From Jiangella alba (GTDB lineage: Bacteria > Actinomycetota > Actinomycetes > Jiangellales > Jiangellaceae), in assembly GCF_900106035.1 (NCBI RefSeq), contig NZ_FNUC01000004.1, forward strand, positions 496,001 to 560,000: a stretch of 64,000 bases of DNA, written 5' to 3'. A program made the translations under genes and the position numbers. Positions 8,241 through 17,208 of the stretch are shown here, in pieces. Each line of letters starts with the position of its first letter. The stretch's first letter is position 1. The notes beneath the pieces are model-generated. The model saw nothing but the letters and a program-made list of their open reading frames with translations, made no database searches and was not told the origin of the DNA.

Positions 8241-8792
8241 ATGGTCACCGTACCGAAGCCGAAGACGCGAGAGATCATCACCCGCGCTCCGTTCGTGCAT
8301 CCCGACGTCGGCGAGATCGTCGCCTTCCACGACGAAGAAGGCCCGACCATCGATGTGACGATCCGCCCGGAGGGCAGCGAGGAGTACGCGCACTTCGGTC
8401 TCACCGCGGCCGACGCGCATGAGCTGGCGGACGAGATGCACCGCATCGGCACCATCGTTCAGCGGGCCGGCTGGACCCCGGCCCTCTTGTCCGACGCGCG
8501 GACGTATCTGCCGGGCATGACCGATGAGCAGATCATCGAGCGACTGGACCGGCTCTACCGCCGGTGGGGCGGGCTCGTGATCGGCTACCGCGGCCGGCTG
8601 GATCGTGCCGCCGGTCGAGCGCTCGCCGTCGAGGTCCACATGGAGACGCTGGAACGCTCGGCCGCGCTGGTCGAGCAGCACGCCGAGAGCCTGTCCGGGG
8701 TCCCGGAGCTGGCCGACCGACTGGCGGAGCTGCGTTCGTCGTTGGAGGACGTGCGCCAGCTGTACATCGCTGAGCAGGAGCGCCGCCCGTGA
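8241..8792 (+). CDS. hypothetical island protein (183 aa)
   Basis: ATG 8241 is preceded by AGGAGGAG at a good distance. The product has an N-terminal beta-rich part (GEIVAFHDEEGPTIDVTIRP) and a helical C-terminal half rich in Arg/Glu/Leu (about residues 90-180) that may form a coiled coil. I do not recognise a family. The next gene starts inside its stop codon (GTGA), so the two are coupled and probably work together. Paired small proteins like these are common near the ends of actinomycete integrative elements. Confidence 0.75.
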   Translation: MVTVPKPKTREIITRAPFVHPDVGEIVAFHDEEGPTIDVTIRPEGSEEYAHFGLTAADAHELADEMHRIGTIVQRAGWTPALLSDARTYLPGMTDEQIIERLDRLYRRWGGLVIGYRGRLDRAAGRALAVEVHMETLERSAALVEQHAESLSGVPELADRLAELRSSLEDVRQLYIAEQERRP

Positions 8793-9082
8793 CCGGGCCG
8801 GTCGACCGCAATGCGGCGTGCTCGGTGAAGTGGTGTGACGAGACCGGCACGCACACGGTGCACCGCAAGTACCTCGCATCAGTCAAGGGTGGGATCAACG
8901 GCGGCGGCCTGGTCGGCGTCAACGTCGCGCAGCGAGTACAGCCGCGGGCGTCAGTGTGCGTCGAGCTGACGGTGACCACCCCGTGGGCGTCGACGGCCGG
9001 CTACCTGCTCGCGGCGCCGAGCGTGCCCGACATCGCGGCCGCGCTGACCGAGGCCGCCGAACGAGCCACGGAACTGGGATGA
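8789..9082 (+). CDS. hypothetical island protein (97 aa) with paired cysteines
   Basis: GTG 8789 overlaps the previous stop by 4 bp. The N-terminus contains CSVKWCDETGTHTVHRKYL, with a C-x4-C pair and His residues suggesting a small metal site. The C-terminal half predicts helices (APSVPDIAAALTEAAERATE). No family is recognised. The coupling to the upstream gene is the only functional hint. Confidence 0.7.
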   Translation: MTGPVDRNAACSVKWCDETGTHTVHRKYLASVKGGINGGGLVGVNVAQRVQPRASVCVELTVTTPWASTAGYLLAAPSVPDIAAALTEAAERATELG

Positions 9083-9116
9083 GGCCGGCTGACAGGAACG
9101 ACCGATGACGACTGTC

Positions 9117-9128
9117 ACTACTCGTAGT
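9117..9128. promoter_or_regulatory. short dyad upstream of BrnT-like gene
   Basis: ACTAC-TC-GTAGT (9117-9128) is a perfect dyad followed by further GTAGTAG motifs (9124-9130 and 9135-9141) ending one base before ATG 9142. Clustered half-sites of this kind over the promoter are typical of RHH-autoregulated toxin-antitoxin operons. No ribosome binding site fits between it and the start codon. Confidence 0.5.
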
Positions 9129-9141
9129 AGGGTTGTAGTAG

Positions 9142-9429
9142 ATGAACGTGGACTGGACACACGGTGCCGCACACATGTGGGAGCAGCACCAGGTGACCGA
9201 GCAGGAGGCGAACGAAGCACTGGCCGACCCGCAGGCCGCGGTGCTCGATCCGGACACCAAGAGCAAGTCCGGGAAGAGCATCCGGGTCATCGGGATGTGC
9301 CGGTCACGGGAGGAGCTGTTGACGGTGATCCTGGTCCGCGACCCGCGAGTGTCGTGGCTGTGGGGCGCGAACGCCTGGCCGTCGAACAGCACCGACCGGC
9401 GCGAGTATATGAAGAGGAGCAGGAGATGA
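9142..9429 (+). CDS. BrnT-like toxin (RelE/BrnT superfamily)
   Basis: This 95-residue protein begins VDWTHGAAHMWEQHQVTEQEANEAL, the pattern of BrnT (DUF497) toxins: an acidic-aromatic start followed by a 'HxV...EA' helix. It then has central strands with SIRVIGMCRSREELLTVILVRD. BrnT proteins are RNA-cleaving toxins. The gene precedes its partner and overlaps it as ATGA, the toxin-first order seen in BrnT/BrnA. The C-terminal extension after WLWGANAWP is basic. Identification is by pattern only and the catalytic set is not confirmed. Confidence 0.65.
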   Translation: MNVDWTHGAAHMWEQHQVTEQEANEALADPQAAVLDPDTKSKSGKSIRVIGMCRSREELLTVILVRDPRVSWLWGANAWPSNSTDRREYMKRSRR

Positions 9430-9749
9430 GCGGGATCGAGGAGACGATCAAACAGATCCAGGCCGAGTCCGAGGCCACGAGGGACGAGCCGTATCCGGAG
9501 GGCACGACGTTCACCCAGCCGAACCTGGCCGAGTCGGTGGTGCAGTCGGTGCGGTTGCCGGCGGCGGAGTTCGCGAAGATCGAGCAGATCGCTCGTGAGG
9601 CCGAGCTGCCGGTGTCGGCGCTGATCCGTGGATGGGTGCTCAACGCCCTGGCGGCTCGGGAGAACGCCACGTTGAAGGACGCGGTGAACCGGCTCATCTC
9701 CGACGCCGACGAACTGCGCCGCTTCATCGACAGCGACCCAGCCGCATAG
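9426..9749 (+). CDS. BrnA-like ribbon-helix-helix antitoxin
   Basis: This 107-residue protein is encoded from ATG 9426, inside the toxin's stop, with AGGAG immediately upstream. Residues about 36-75 (VVQSVRLPAAEFAKIEQIAREAELPVSALIRGWVLNAL, described in two parts: a strand then two helices) are a ribbon-helix-helix DNA-binding module. The acidic N-terminal 30 residues could wrap the toxin. It probably represses the operon at the 9117-9141 repeats and neutralises the BrnT-like protein. Confidence 0.72.
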   Translation: MSGIEETIKQIQAESEATRDEPYPEGTTFTQPNLAESVVQSVRLPAAEFAKIEQIAREAELPVSALIRGWVLNALAARENATLKDAVNRLISDADELRRFIDSDPAA

Positions 9750-10215
9750 GCCGGGCAGCTCGAGGCCGTGACCACTCTCCGGCGTCGTCCTCGTAACTGC
9801 CGCCTCTAGGCCGAAGCGAAGCGTGTCCAGGGTCGACGCAGTCGATCGCGGAGCGACACGGAGCGCAGCGCAGTGCCCTTGACTCGCGCAGTGCAGGCCG
9901 GATCATGGCGGCGTGAGGGGGACGCCCCTGACAGGCAGACCCGGTTCACGGTTGGCCGGCGACGGTGGAACGACTCCGCTGTCGCCGGCCTTCTGCATGC
10001 CGAGCGGCCGCCGGCCGGGCCGCGGGAGGGACCGGCCGCCAGGCCGCATGCCCGACCCGGCCCGCAGCCGAGCGGGCCGCGCGGCGAGCGCAGCGAGCCG
10101 CCTTGACGGAGTAAAGAAAGTTCTCACCACGCCCTGTCCCGGCCGGGTGTCCTGTCACGGGTGATGCTCGACAGTCGCGTATCAGTTGATGCTTGACACC
10201 CGACCGAGAGCGCCG
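9750..10215. other. non-coding stretch after the BrnT/A-like pair
   Basis: I see no supportable gene here. A perfect hairpin GGCCGGCGAC (9954-9963) / GTCGCCGGCC (9981-9990) could terminate the toxin-antitoxin transcript. A 12-bp imperfect direct repeat TGATGCTYGACA occurs at about 10162 and 10187. The rest is GC-rich spacer, probably decayed island DNA. Confidence 0.5.
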
Positions 10216-10468
10216 CTAGTTCAGGTCACAGCTGGTCGCTTCGAAGCCGCCGTCCACGGCCCAGATCAGGTCGATGGATGCGGAACGTACGAGCTTCTCA
10301 AGATCTGCTCGCACCCGCGATGGGAGCAGGATCGCCTTGCGAGCCGTCGGCACGAACCGGACGTAGTCGGCGAGCTGGCCGATCGCCCGCGGTCTCGTCG
10401 TAGAGGTCGGTGAACGGCTCGATGACGGCGTACCCCGCGCCGTACGACGCACCACCACCTAGGGTGGA
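10216..10468 (-). pseudogene. truncated, frameshifted remnant of a nuclease-like protein
   Basis: On the minus strand one frame encodes GAGYAVIEPFTDLYDETA and the next frame carries on with AIGQLADYVRFVPTARKAI down to a stop at 10216. Joining them needs a single base near 10390. Together they look like the C-terminal 75-80 residues of a real protein. The 'AIGQL..Y' helix and following strand are common in PDDEXK-type proteins. The upstream part is missing, cut off by the start of the ATPase gene at 10506. It is a relic of an earlier island cargo gene. Confidence 0.5.
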
Positions 10469-10505
10469 TCTTGTGCTGTCCGGGTAGGGGCCCTATTGTC
10501 GCCAC

Positions 10506-12701
10506 ATGTCTCGATTGACCAGCCTCGGATCATTCGCATCGAATCGCCCTATGGGCGCATCTCTGGAACTTGTGGAGGATGGTTCGGATGCGTCCTTCAC
10601 GCTGAAGGCGGTGCCGCCCGTGGGCTATGTCTGGCCAGACATCCGACTGGACAAGCAAGACGCTCAATCGCCGATCATTCTAGTGACGGCACCGGGCGCG
10701 ATGGGAAAATCTGCGGCGGCGCAGGCAATCGCTGCGCGTACGAACGCTCCGTTTGTTGACCTTGCGAGGTTGGCGATCGGCAGCAATAGCCTTACTGGCT
10801 TGCTCACGACAGTCCTTGGCTGGGGTCAGGCGTCATCGCTAGTTGCGGGCCTCCACAGTGGTAAAATGTCACTCGTACTAGACAGCCTGGATGAAGCGCA
10901 CCTCGCAGCCGGGAGTACGCATTTCTCCGCTTTCATGCGCAACATCGCTGATCTCGCCAGGGGCGCTGAGCCGAGAAATCAGTTTCTTATATTTGGTCGC
11001 CGCGACACCTTGGAAACCGCATACCTCGCGCTTGCCGACCAGGGAATAGAACCAGACCAAGCCACGATCGCGAGCCTTACCTATCAGCAGAGTTGCGATC
11101 TGATCAATCTCGTACTTGATCAGACGATTGTCGACGGCCATGAGTATACGAACCACAGGACCCACGCACAGCCGTTCGCAACTCATCGGGACGGGACGCT
11201 TCAAGATATGGCTGCGGCGCTTGGGAGCGACAAGTCGACAGCGGCTCAGGCATGGCCGGAGGTTGGGTCGTTTCTCGGATATCCGCCTGTTCTCCTTGTG
11301 CTCTCCAAACACCTTGCGGTTGACAACTTCGCGGCAACGCTCGCGAGCCGAGTTAAAGACGGTGCCCTCGCGGAGCGATCAGTAAAAGGGACCCTCCTCC
11401 GGGAGGTGGTGGAAGGGATTCTCGATCGCGAGAGCGCGAAGGTCCGGAGCCAATTGCCTGATGCCCTCGGATATTCAAGTCTGGATCCAGAAATTGGCCT
11501 TCTGTATTCGCGGGACGAACAGGTGCGCCGGATCGCGAACTATGTATTCGATACTCCACTCAAGATTGATCTCCCCAACTCGCTGCCCGAGTCGACGCGC
11601 ATTATCTACGAGGACCAGATTAGCTCCTTCCTGCCGGATCACCCGTTCCTGGATGGGCGGAACATAGGAAACGTGGTATTCAGGGACTATATCTATGCGT
11701 TTATGGCAACCTCGCCCCATTATGGCCTCCACGGCGAAGCGCGCCACCTGGTCGCCAGTATGCAGCCTGGGCCGTTTCTGGTCCACTTCGTTGAGGCGAT
11801 GGCTGCGAGAGAGAACGATCTCGGTTCTGCATTTCTGCGAGAAGAGATGATCGACGCGGTAATTAAGTCGCACAATGCGGGCACGGCAAAGCCTGGCCCG
11901 TTTCTATATTCGCAGTTTGGGGATCGCGCACACCTTGTTCTTTCGGACAATCCGAACCTTGCAGCGAGTGATCTCTCCTCGATCTCCTTCGAGATTGAAG
12001 ACGTGTCAGGGGTAATTGAGCTACGTAGCCCGATCGCTCGTGGTTACGTCTTCTCCACTGATGGCGGGTTGACTATTTCCAGCGGGACTGACGAGATACT
12101 CCTAGGTCCAGAGTTTATGGTGGTCGTGGCAGTACTGGAGATGCGCGCAAAGAACCTCCTTGCGACGTCCCATGACGGCCAGAAAGGAATGACGGAGGGC
12201 CTGGGTGCCGTACTTATTGTTCGAGATTCGATTGACCATGACCCTGAAATGAAGGTCAGGGCTGTTCCGTTGGGTGCGTTGAACGTGTCCTTCCCTGAGA
12301 TATGGCACCAGTTTAGGCAGTATCGGATGGAGAGCGGACTCGCGCCGGTTCCATCGGTGGATGAGAACGTTTCGTGGCAGGTAATGTTCGGGATTAGGCG
12401 AATCCTTAGCGTGTTTCAGTCGAGCGTGAAGGCTGATCCAAGTATCTACCGCGAGCGCATCGACCGAATCACCGTGGGTAGCAACCCTGTGTTTAGGGCC
12501 ACCCTTGATGCGCTTATCGAAATAGCTGTAATTTCAGTAGAAACCAATCTCTACCGACTAAATCTTGCGAAATTGGCGGAATTTGGCGTCAACTACGCAG
12601 CGGTGCGAGGGACAGACTTTGCCTCAAAATTGAAGCAGTTGCACGCCGAAGTTTGCAAAAAAGCACCTGTTCTCGCGCTACTTCGCGGGGACGCCACGTG
12701 A
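10506..12701 (+). CDS. STAND/NACHT-like P-loop ATPase, putative defence protein
   Basis: This 731-residue soluble protein has a complete P-loop core near its N-terminus: Walker A APGAMGKS (62-69), NACHT-like Walker B LVLDSLDE (123-130) and a sensor strand FLIFGRRD (160-167). After a winged-helix-like region come about 400 residues with no recognised domain, probably helical then beta-rich. There is no signal peptide or membrane span. Single-NTPase-core proteins of this size in genomic islands are often STAND-type phage sensors or switch proteins. Its partner is probably the gene at 13307. Codon use is much richer in A/T than the flanking chromosome (TTA, ATA and AAT are common), indicating recent transfer. 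The specific function is unknown. Confidence 0.75.
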   Translation: MSRLTSLGSFASNRPMGASLELVEDGSDASFTLKAVPPVGYVWPDIRLDKQDAQSPIILVTAPGAMGKSAAAQAIAARTNAPFVDLARLAIGSNSLTGLLTTVLGWGQASSLVAGLHSGKMSLVLDSLDEAHLAAGSTHFSAFMRNIADLARGAEPRNQFLIFGRRDTLETAYLALADQGIEPDQATIASLTYQQSCDLINLVLDQTIVDGHEYTNHRTHAQPFATHRDGTLQDMAAALGSDKSTAAQAWPEVGSFLGYPPVLLVLSKHLAVDNFAATLASRVKDGALAERSVKGTLLREVVEGILDRESAKVRSQLPDALGYSSLDPEIGLLYSRDEQVRRIANYVFDTPLKIDLPNSLPESTRIIYEDQISSFLPDHPFLDGRNIGNVVFRDYIYAFMATSPHYGLHGEARHLVASMQPGPFLVHFVEAMAARENDLGSAFLREEMIDAVIKSHNAGTAKPGPFLYSQFGDRAHLVLSDNPNLAASDLSSISFEIEDVSGVIELRSPIARGYVFSTDGGLTISSGTDEILLGPEFMVVVAVLEMRAKNLLATSHDGQKGMTEGLGAVLIVRDSIDHDPEMKVRAVPLGALNVSFPEIWHQFRQYRMESGLAPVPSVDENVSWQVMFGIRRILSVFQSSVKADPSIYRERIDRITVGSNPVFRATLDALIEIAVISVETNLYRLNLAKLAEFGVNYAAVRGTDFASKLKQLHAEVCKKAPVLALLRGDAT

Positions 12702-13306
12702 CCGAGGTACCAAACACGGCATGGATCCCTATGGCAGATCCGTCTCGTCGCACTCGCGCACGAACGGACCACCACGCCGAACCTCAGAACGCCGGGCCAA
12801 GCCTCACTGCCTACCACCCCGGAGCCGCCGCCGACGTTGTTTGAGCACGGCCGTCTAGCCATGCGCAGAACGCTGCGGGGGTTCTCGGTAGGCCGTATCT
12901 TGTGCTCGCGCACGTACGCATCGAAGGCCTGGGCGATGGCCTGCGCCCCATCCGGCGACAGCCGGACCCTCGACCTGCGATGACGAGCCATAGAGCCGCA
13001 GTACCCACGCCGCGAAGCCTCACACGCCAGCCAAACCCACTCGACACTTGCGAGACTGCGCCGCCGGCCGATCGCACGGCGGCCTGCGAGAATGCGATGG
13101 CTTGCCGTGGGTCACCGAGCGCCAACGATTGGTTGACCAGTGGAGCCAGCACATAGGCCGTGGGCCTCCAGACGCTAACGAAGACCACCGGGAGGTGCGG
13201 AGCTCCGCAACCATCGCATCGCACGCAGACGATCGAGACGTAGTGTCCGCCCCAGATGCAACGATGTCGAGTCTGAACGCTTGGGATCGGTGGGGGAGCG
13301 ACTTCA
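12702..13306. other. 605-bp spacer between ATPase and nuclease-like genes
   Basis: No confident gene. A minus-strand reading frame with ATG near 12991 starts MARHRRSRVRLSPDGAQAIA and runs plausibly for about 50 residues before becoming low-complexity, and it would overlap the ATPase 3' end. It may be a gene remnant. The sequence is GC-richer than both neighbours, suggesting a different origin. A ribosome binding site, GGGGGAG, lies at the right end for the gene at 13307. Confidence 0.4.
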
Positions 13307-15136
13307 ATGCCGCGCGACGAGGCCGAACGACTTCGGCGACTCTTTGGGGCTCATGAGCCGGAGGAACTGCGCACGTACCTTGCGGTTGCTGACGGCCGCA
13401 AGTACATTGCGGGCTCGACGGTGCGCGCGCTTGGCCAGTTTAAGCGCCTTCTGAGCGGCCTATATGTCCCCGAGAAGGTCGCGACGAGTACGGCGCCAAT
13501 GGACCTTGTTGCCGTATACGTAACGCTCCGAGAGCTGTCTAATGGCCGAGTGAATGCCGAACAAACCACCGCCGCAATATCGCGTTTCTCAAAGAGCGCA
13601 CTGATTCGCACGTGCGCACTCTTCATGGCTAACTATCGTGCCGATCCAAAGCATTTGGACAACTGGAACTCATTGCTCCTAGAGTCGCTCAACGATGGCC
13701 CTCGCGAACGCGCCATGAACTTGCTGCGGCAGGGTCGCGTCCTCTTAACACCCCAGGGGGCGCTTGTGCTGGCAAAACTGGCTTTGGCGTATGCCCAGCC
13801 CGAGCCTCAACGTATGGATCCTCTCGCGGCCAACTGGTTTGGCGTGCTGGTTATCGGCATACACGACCTCCTGGAAAGCACGAGCGCAGCTAGAGCCGAC
13901 GGCGACTCCGACACGGAAAGGGCTTCGCTCTCGCAGTGCTTGGAGCTATCAGCGAACACATGGTTTAATAGAATGCTAGACGATGTTACTAACATTCTTG
14001 CGCTATATGAACGGCGTTGGGCTAATCCCCGCCGTAGAAGTGCTTTTCGAGCGGCCGAGGCTTTCGAGCGGACTCAGGGCTTTCCCATCGAGGCTCAGGC
14101 TAGGGTGGCCATAGCTCTATGGGCAAGCGCTTACGCAAGCAAGCGGCCCACAGTGCAGCGGGCATATCTATCAAGTCTTGGGATTGACGAGCAAACGATG
14201 ACACGGATCCTCGACCTAATATCGGTCTCGATAGTTGACGCCGAGGCTTCAGTGAATGTGGAGATTGCGCCATCCTCATTCGCATGGAACTTTGACACAT
14301 TCGAACGATATCCCGTGCTTCGTGATACAGATGACTCGCTAATAGTCATGGACCCAGCACTCTTGCTACGTCGGTGCCTCGGTTGGGCGCCGGTCTATGA
14401 CCTGGCAGAGGCGGGCACCGCTACCAGGCATGGTCTTGCCCGCGTTACTGAGGATTACGCGCTGGAAATTCTCCAGGAAATGTATCCGCATGAAGGGGTT
14501 AACAAGCGCCTCTATGTCGAGGCTGAGTTGCGCAGCGCCTTTCCAGAAGGGCAGATTGCCGACGCTGCGGTTGACTTCGGCACTTCGTGGGTGGTTTTTG
14601 AGTTGACGTCTCGCATACCGCTGCGCGGCGTCGTGCACGGTGAGAATACCGACGACCTCGAACAGCAGATCGATATCGTGCTTGAAGAGCTTGAGCAGAT
14701 TTCGTCCACCATAGTGAATATCTCTGACGGAGCACATCGCCTGGTCGAGCACGCGGCTGGGCCTACACGAGAACGGCTTCGCTTCTATCCCGTGGTGGTA
14801 TTTACGGAAGGCTTTCCCACCAACCCAGTCTTGCTGGCTGAGATTCGCGACCGAGTTCGGACGAGGCGGCTATTTGACGGCCACGACGTCGCTCCAGTTG
14901 AAGTTATTGACATTACCGAACTTGAGCTACTGGAGTCCGTAGTTGAGCATGGCGGACCAACGATACCCGAGCTGCTAGAGGACAAAGCCGCGTCGAGCTT
15001 CTGGTCAGACTCTTTGAACAACTATCTTATATCCGGCTCACGACTAAGGCTCGTTCGCGCTTCTCGCATTGATTCACTCTTTAATGCCCCACTTGATCGG
15101 ATTATTGCGCTGCTTGAGCAGAGAGAAGCGAGATAG
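13307..15136 (+). CDS. large protein with PDDEXK-like core, putative defence effector
   Basis: This 609-residue protein starts at ATG 13307 behind GGGGGAG. Residues 1-380 are mainly helical with no recognised domain (ERTQGFPIEAQARVAIALWA, LRRCLGWAPVYDL). Residues about 385-480 resemble a restriction-endonuclease-like fold: helix YALEILQEMYPHE, then D419 (ADAAVDFG), then E432-L-T434 (WVVFELTS), followed by a helical EELEQI segment. The last catalytic position is Thr instead of the usual Lys, so activity is uncertain. The AT-rich codon use matches the ATPase at 10506, which suggests that the two arrived together. A sensor-ATPase plus nuclease-type defence pair is the working inference. No named system is recognised. 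Confidence 0.6.
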   Translation: MPRDEAERLRRLFGAHEPEELRTYLAVADGRKYIAGSTVRALGQFKRLLSGLYVPEKVATSTAPMDLVAVYVTLRELSNGRVNAEQTTAAISRFSKSALIRTCALFMANYRADPKHLDNWNSLLLESLNDGPRERAMNLLRQGRVLLTPQGALVLAKLALAYAQPEPQRMDPLAANWFGVLVIGIHDLLESTSAARADGDSDTERASLSQCLELSANTWFNRMLDDVTNILALYERRWANPRRRSAFRAAEAFERTQGFPIEAQARVAIALWASAYASKRPTVQRAYLSSLGIDEQTMTRILDLISVSIVDAEASVNVEIAPSSFAWNFDTFERYPVLRDTDDSLIVMDPALLLRRCLGWAPVYDLAEAGTATRHGLARVTEDYALEILQEMYPHEGVNKRLYVEAELRSAFPEGQIADAAVDFGTSWVVFELTSRIPLRGVVHGENTDDLEQQIDIVLEELEQISSTIVNISDGAHRLVEHAAGPTRERLRFYPVVVFTEGFPTNPVLLAEIRDRVRTRRLFDGHDVAPVEVIDITELELLESVVEHGGPTIPELLEDKAASSFWSDSLNNYLISGSRLRLVRASRIDSLFNAPLDRIIALLEQREAR

Positions 15137-15156
15137 TCGACGTCGTTAGGAACCGT

Positions 15157-15816
15157 TTATATGTGCTGCAAGGCGGGCACAAGGTCGCTCATCGCGTAAA
15201 TGACGGTGGAAGCGCCTGCTTTTTTGAGGCGCGCGTCCTTGCCGACTTTGTTCGCGTATCCGATGGCGGGTACACCGGCGTTTCGGCCCGCCTCAATGTC
15301 AGTCACCGAGTCACCCACGAGGACGCACTCAGCTGGCACCACGTCGAGGGCTGACGCGGCTTCAACAAGATAGAACGGGTCGGGCTTCATCAACCTCGGA
15401 TCCGGCGTACGTCGTGCGGCGATGTGATCGATGAACTCCATCAAGCCGTGCCGATCCGCGTACGCCTCGACAGCCGCCGCGGAGTTGTTGCTGACCACCG
15501 CGACCTGGCGCCCACTTCGACGCGCGGCCAGCATGACATCGACGGCTCCAGGTGTCGGGTCGGCCGAGGCGGCGGATTCCACTTCTGAGGCCACTAGGTC
15601 GTCGGAGATCTGCTTCGTGATCACGAGACCTAGGGCTTTGCTGTGATGGTAGATCGACAGTGGGTCGTTGTCGTCTGCGAGCTCTGGCCCGATCTCCACG
15701 CCCAGTTGACGGAGTGATCGTCGAAGCCGATCGGCAACAGCCCTCGCCGGGAGGCCGGCGAAGACGCTACAGATGGGGCCGTCGAAGTCGAGCATCAGGA
15801 GCTTGACTCCGGACAT
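15157..15816 (-). CDS. HAD-superfamily phosphatase
   Basis: This 219-residue protein starts MSGVKLLMLDFDGPICSVF, with the nucleophile and acid/base aspartates of HAD motif I (DFDGP). Motif II is VVSNNS, motif III is the Lys in LMKPDPF and motif IV is VGDSVTDIEAG. The length and cap position match phosphoglycolate-phosphatase-like HAD proteins. It is convergent with the nuclease-like gene (20 bp between stops) and divergent from the integrase. HAD proteins of this group occur widely in actinomycete accessory DNA; the substrate is unknown. Confidence 0.8.
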   Translation of the reverse strand: MSGVKLLMLDFDGPICSVFAGLPARAVADRLRRSLRQLGVEIGPELADDNDPLSIYHHSKALGLVITKQISDDLVASEVESAASADPTPGAVDVMLAARRSGRQVAVVSNNSAAAVEAYADRHGLMEFIDHIAARRTPDPRLMKPDPFYLVEAASALDVVPAECVLVGDSVTDIEAGRNAGVPAIGYANKVGKDARLKKAGASTVIYAMSDLVPALQHI

Positions 15817-15924
15817 TAGCTGGGCGAGCTGTTCGCTCGTGCCGGCCGCTCGTGTGGGTCGTGGGTTGCGGTACGTGCGCGCTGATGTCGAGGCGTGGTT
15901 TGCGGCGCAGATCGAGGCTGCGTG

Positions 15925-17116
15925 ATGGGCCGCGCACCGCTGCCGATCGGCACGTGGGGCAAGATCCGCACCTACGTCGACAAGGTCGACGACAAGGGGA
16001 AGCCGATCCGGCACCGTGCCATCGCTCAGTTCCGCGACTTCGACGGTCACACGAGGCCGGTCGAGGCCCACGCCAAGACTCCGACGGCGGCCGCCAACGC
16101 CCTGCGGCAGAGGCTCAGCGAACGGTCCAAGGCCGGCCGCACAGGCGAACTCACAGCATTGCACCGCTTCGCCGAAGCGATCGACCTCTACGTCGCGAAG
16201 TTCAAGGAACGCGTCGAGGCTGGCAAGCGGTCCGCAGGCACGTTGGAGCTCTACGAACGGCACATCAAGAACCACGTGCGGCCGGCGCTCGGGGAGGTCC
16301 GTCTTGGCGAGATCTCGACGCCGCTGCTGGACAGGGTCATCGGGAAGATCAAGAAGAAGTCCGGCGCGGCGACTGCGAAGACCTGCCGGAGCATCATCTC
16401 CGGGATCATGAAGCTGGTCGTCCGCTACGGCGTCATGTCGGTCAACCCCACGCGCGAGGTCGACAGCATCGAGTCCGAGCCGAAGAAGTCGCCTCGTGCG
16501 CTCACGGACGCCGAGCTGACGATGTGGCTCGACCAGCTCCGCACTGAGCCCATCGCCATACGGTGGGACTTGCCCGACCTCACCACGTTCATGCTCCGCT
16601 ACCGGCTGCCGCATCGGCGAAGCGCTGGCCGTGACGTGGGAGCAGATCAACCTTGAAGCCGGAACCGTCGAGCTGACGCACACCGTGATCCGGCTGACCG
16701 GCATCGGTCTGATCCGGAAGAAGACCAAGACCAGTGCCGGTGAGCGCCTGCTACAGCTCCCGCTGTTCGGCATCGTCATGCTTCGTCGCCGGTTCGCCGA
16801 GGGCGTCCGACTCGATCAGCCGGTCTTCGCGAGCACAGTAGGTGGACTGCGCGATCCGTCGAACGTTCGGAAGGTGCTCCGTCAGGTGCGTGGCGACGGA
16901 GCCTTGGCGTGGATCACGTCGCACGCGTTCCGTAAGACGACGGCGACCGTTCTCGACGATGCGGGCCAGTCCGCGCGTCAGGTGGCGGATCAGCTCGGGC
17001 ACTCGCGACCGTCGATGACGCAAGATGTCTACATGGCGCGGCGTGTTCTGAACCCGACAGCCGCGGGCCTGCTCGATGACGCTCTACAGACGACGGTGGT
17101 GGAAAACCATGGGTAA
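15925..17116 (+). pseudogene. tyrosine recombinase (integrase) with a 1-bp frameshift
   Basis: From ATG 15925 the first frame gives an N-terminal Arm-type domain (GTWGKIRTYVDK...), the SAM-like core-binding domain (about residues 75-170) and the start of the catalytic domain up to DLTTFML. It then goes out of frame at 16597. One extra C in the CTCC run at 16594-16597 separates it from the second frame, which continues ATGCRIGEALAVTW (catalytic Arg), SHAFRKT (H-x-x-R), LGHSRPSM and VYMARR (nucleophile Tyr) to 17116. Without the extra base the protein would be about 396 residues, normal for the family. The gene ends 54 bp from the tRNA-Lys 3' end, its likely target. Confidence 0.85.
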
Positions 17117-17169
17117 AGCATGGGCTCTGCTGTTGGTCGCTCTGAGTCGATTCGCTGACCTGCTCGTTT

Positions 17170-17208
17170 GTGGGCCCCCAGGGGATCGAACCCTGAACCC
17201 GCGGATTA
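17170..17208. repeat. attR: 39-bp direct repeat within tRNA-Lys
   Basis: Identical to 7946-7984. It covers the 3' half of the intact tRNA-Lys gene, so integration regenerated a functional tRNA on this side. Confidence 0.9.

Larger units (their letters stand above)
7985..17169. mobile_element. 9.2-kb genomic island integrated in tRNA-Lys(TTT)
   Basis: The segment is bounded by identical 39-bp repeats, with the complete tRNA on the right. A tyrosine integrase gene lies next to that tRNA, and accessory genes fill the interior. The genes at 10.5-15.1 kb use many A/T-ending codons, unlike the flanking chromosome. No replication, relaxase, TraB-type transfer or capsid gene is visible, so it is a small passive island or the remnant of a larger element. 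The integrase is frameshifted, so autonomous excision is unlikely. Confidence 0.85.

Noticed and set aside
9913-10164. Small frames in the GC-rich region after the toxin-antitoxin pair
   Set aside because: All are Arg/Pro/Gly-rich, without ribosome binding sites or conserved motifs, and overlap a clear hairpin.
12593-12991. 132-codon minus-strand frame between the ATPase and nuclease-like genes
   Set aside because: The first 50 residues look plausible, but the rest is low-complexity and overlaps the ATPase 3' end. It is treated as a possible remnant only.
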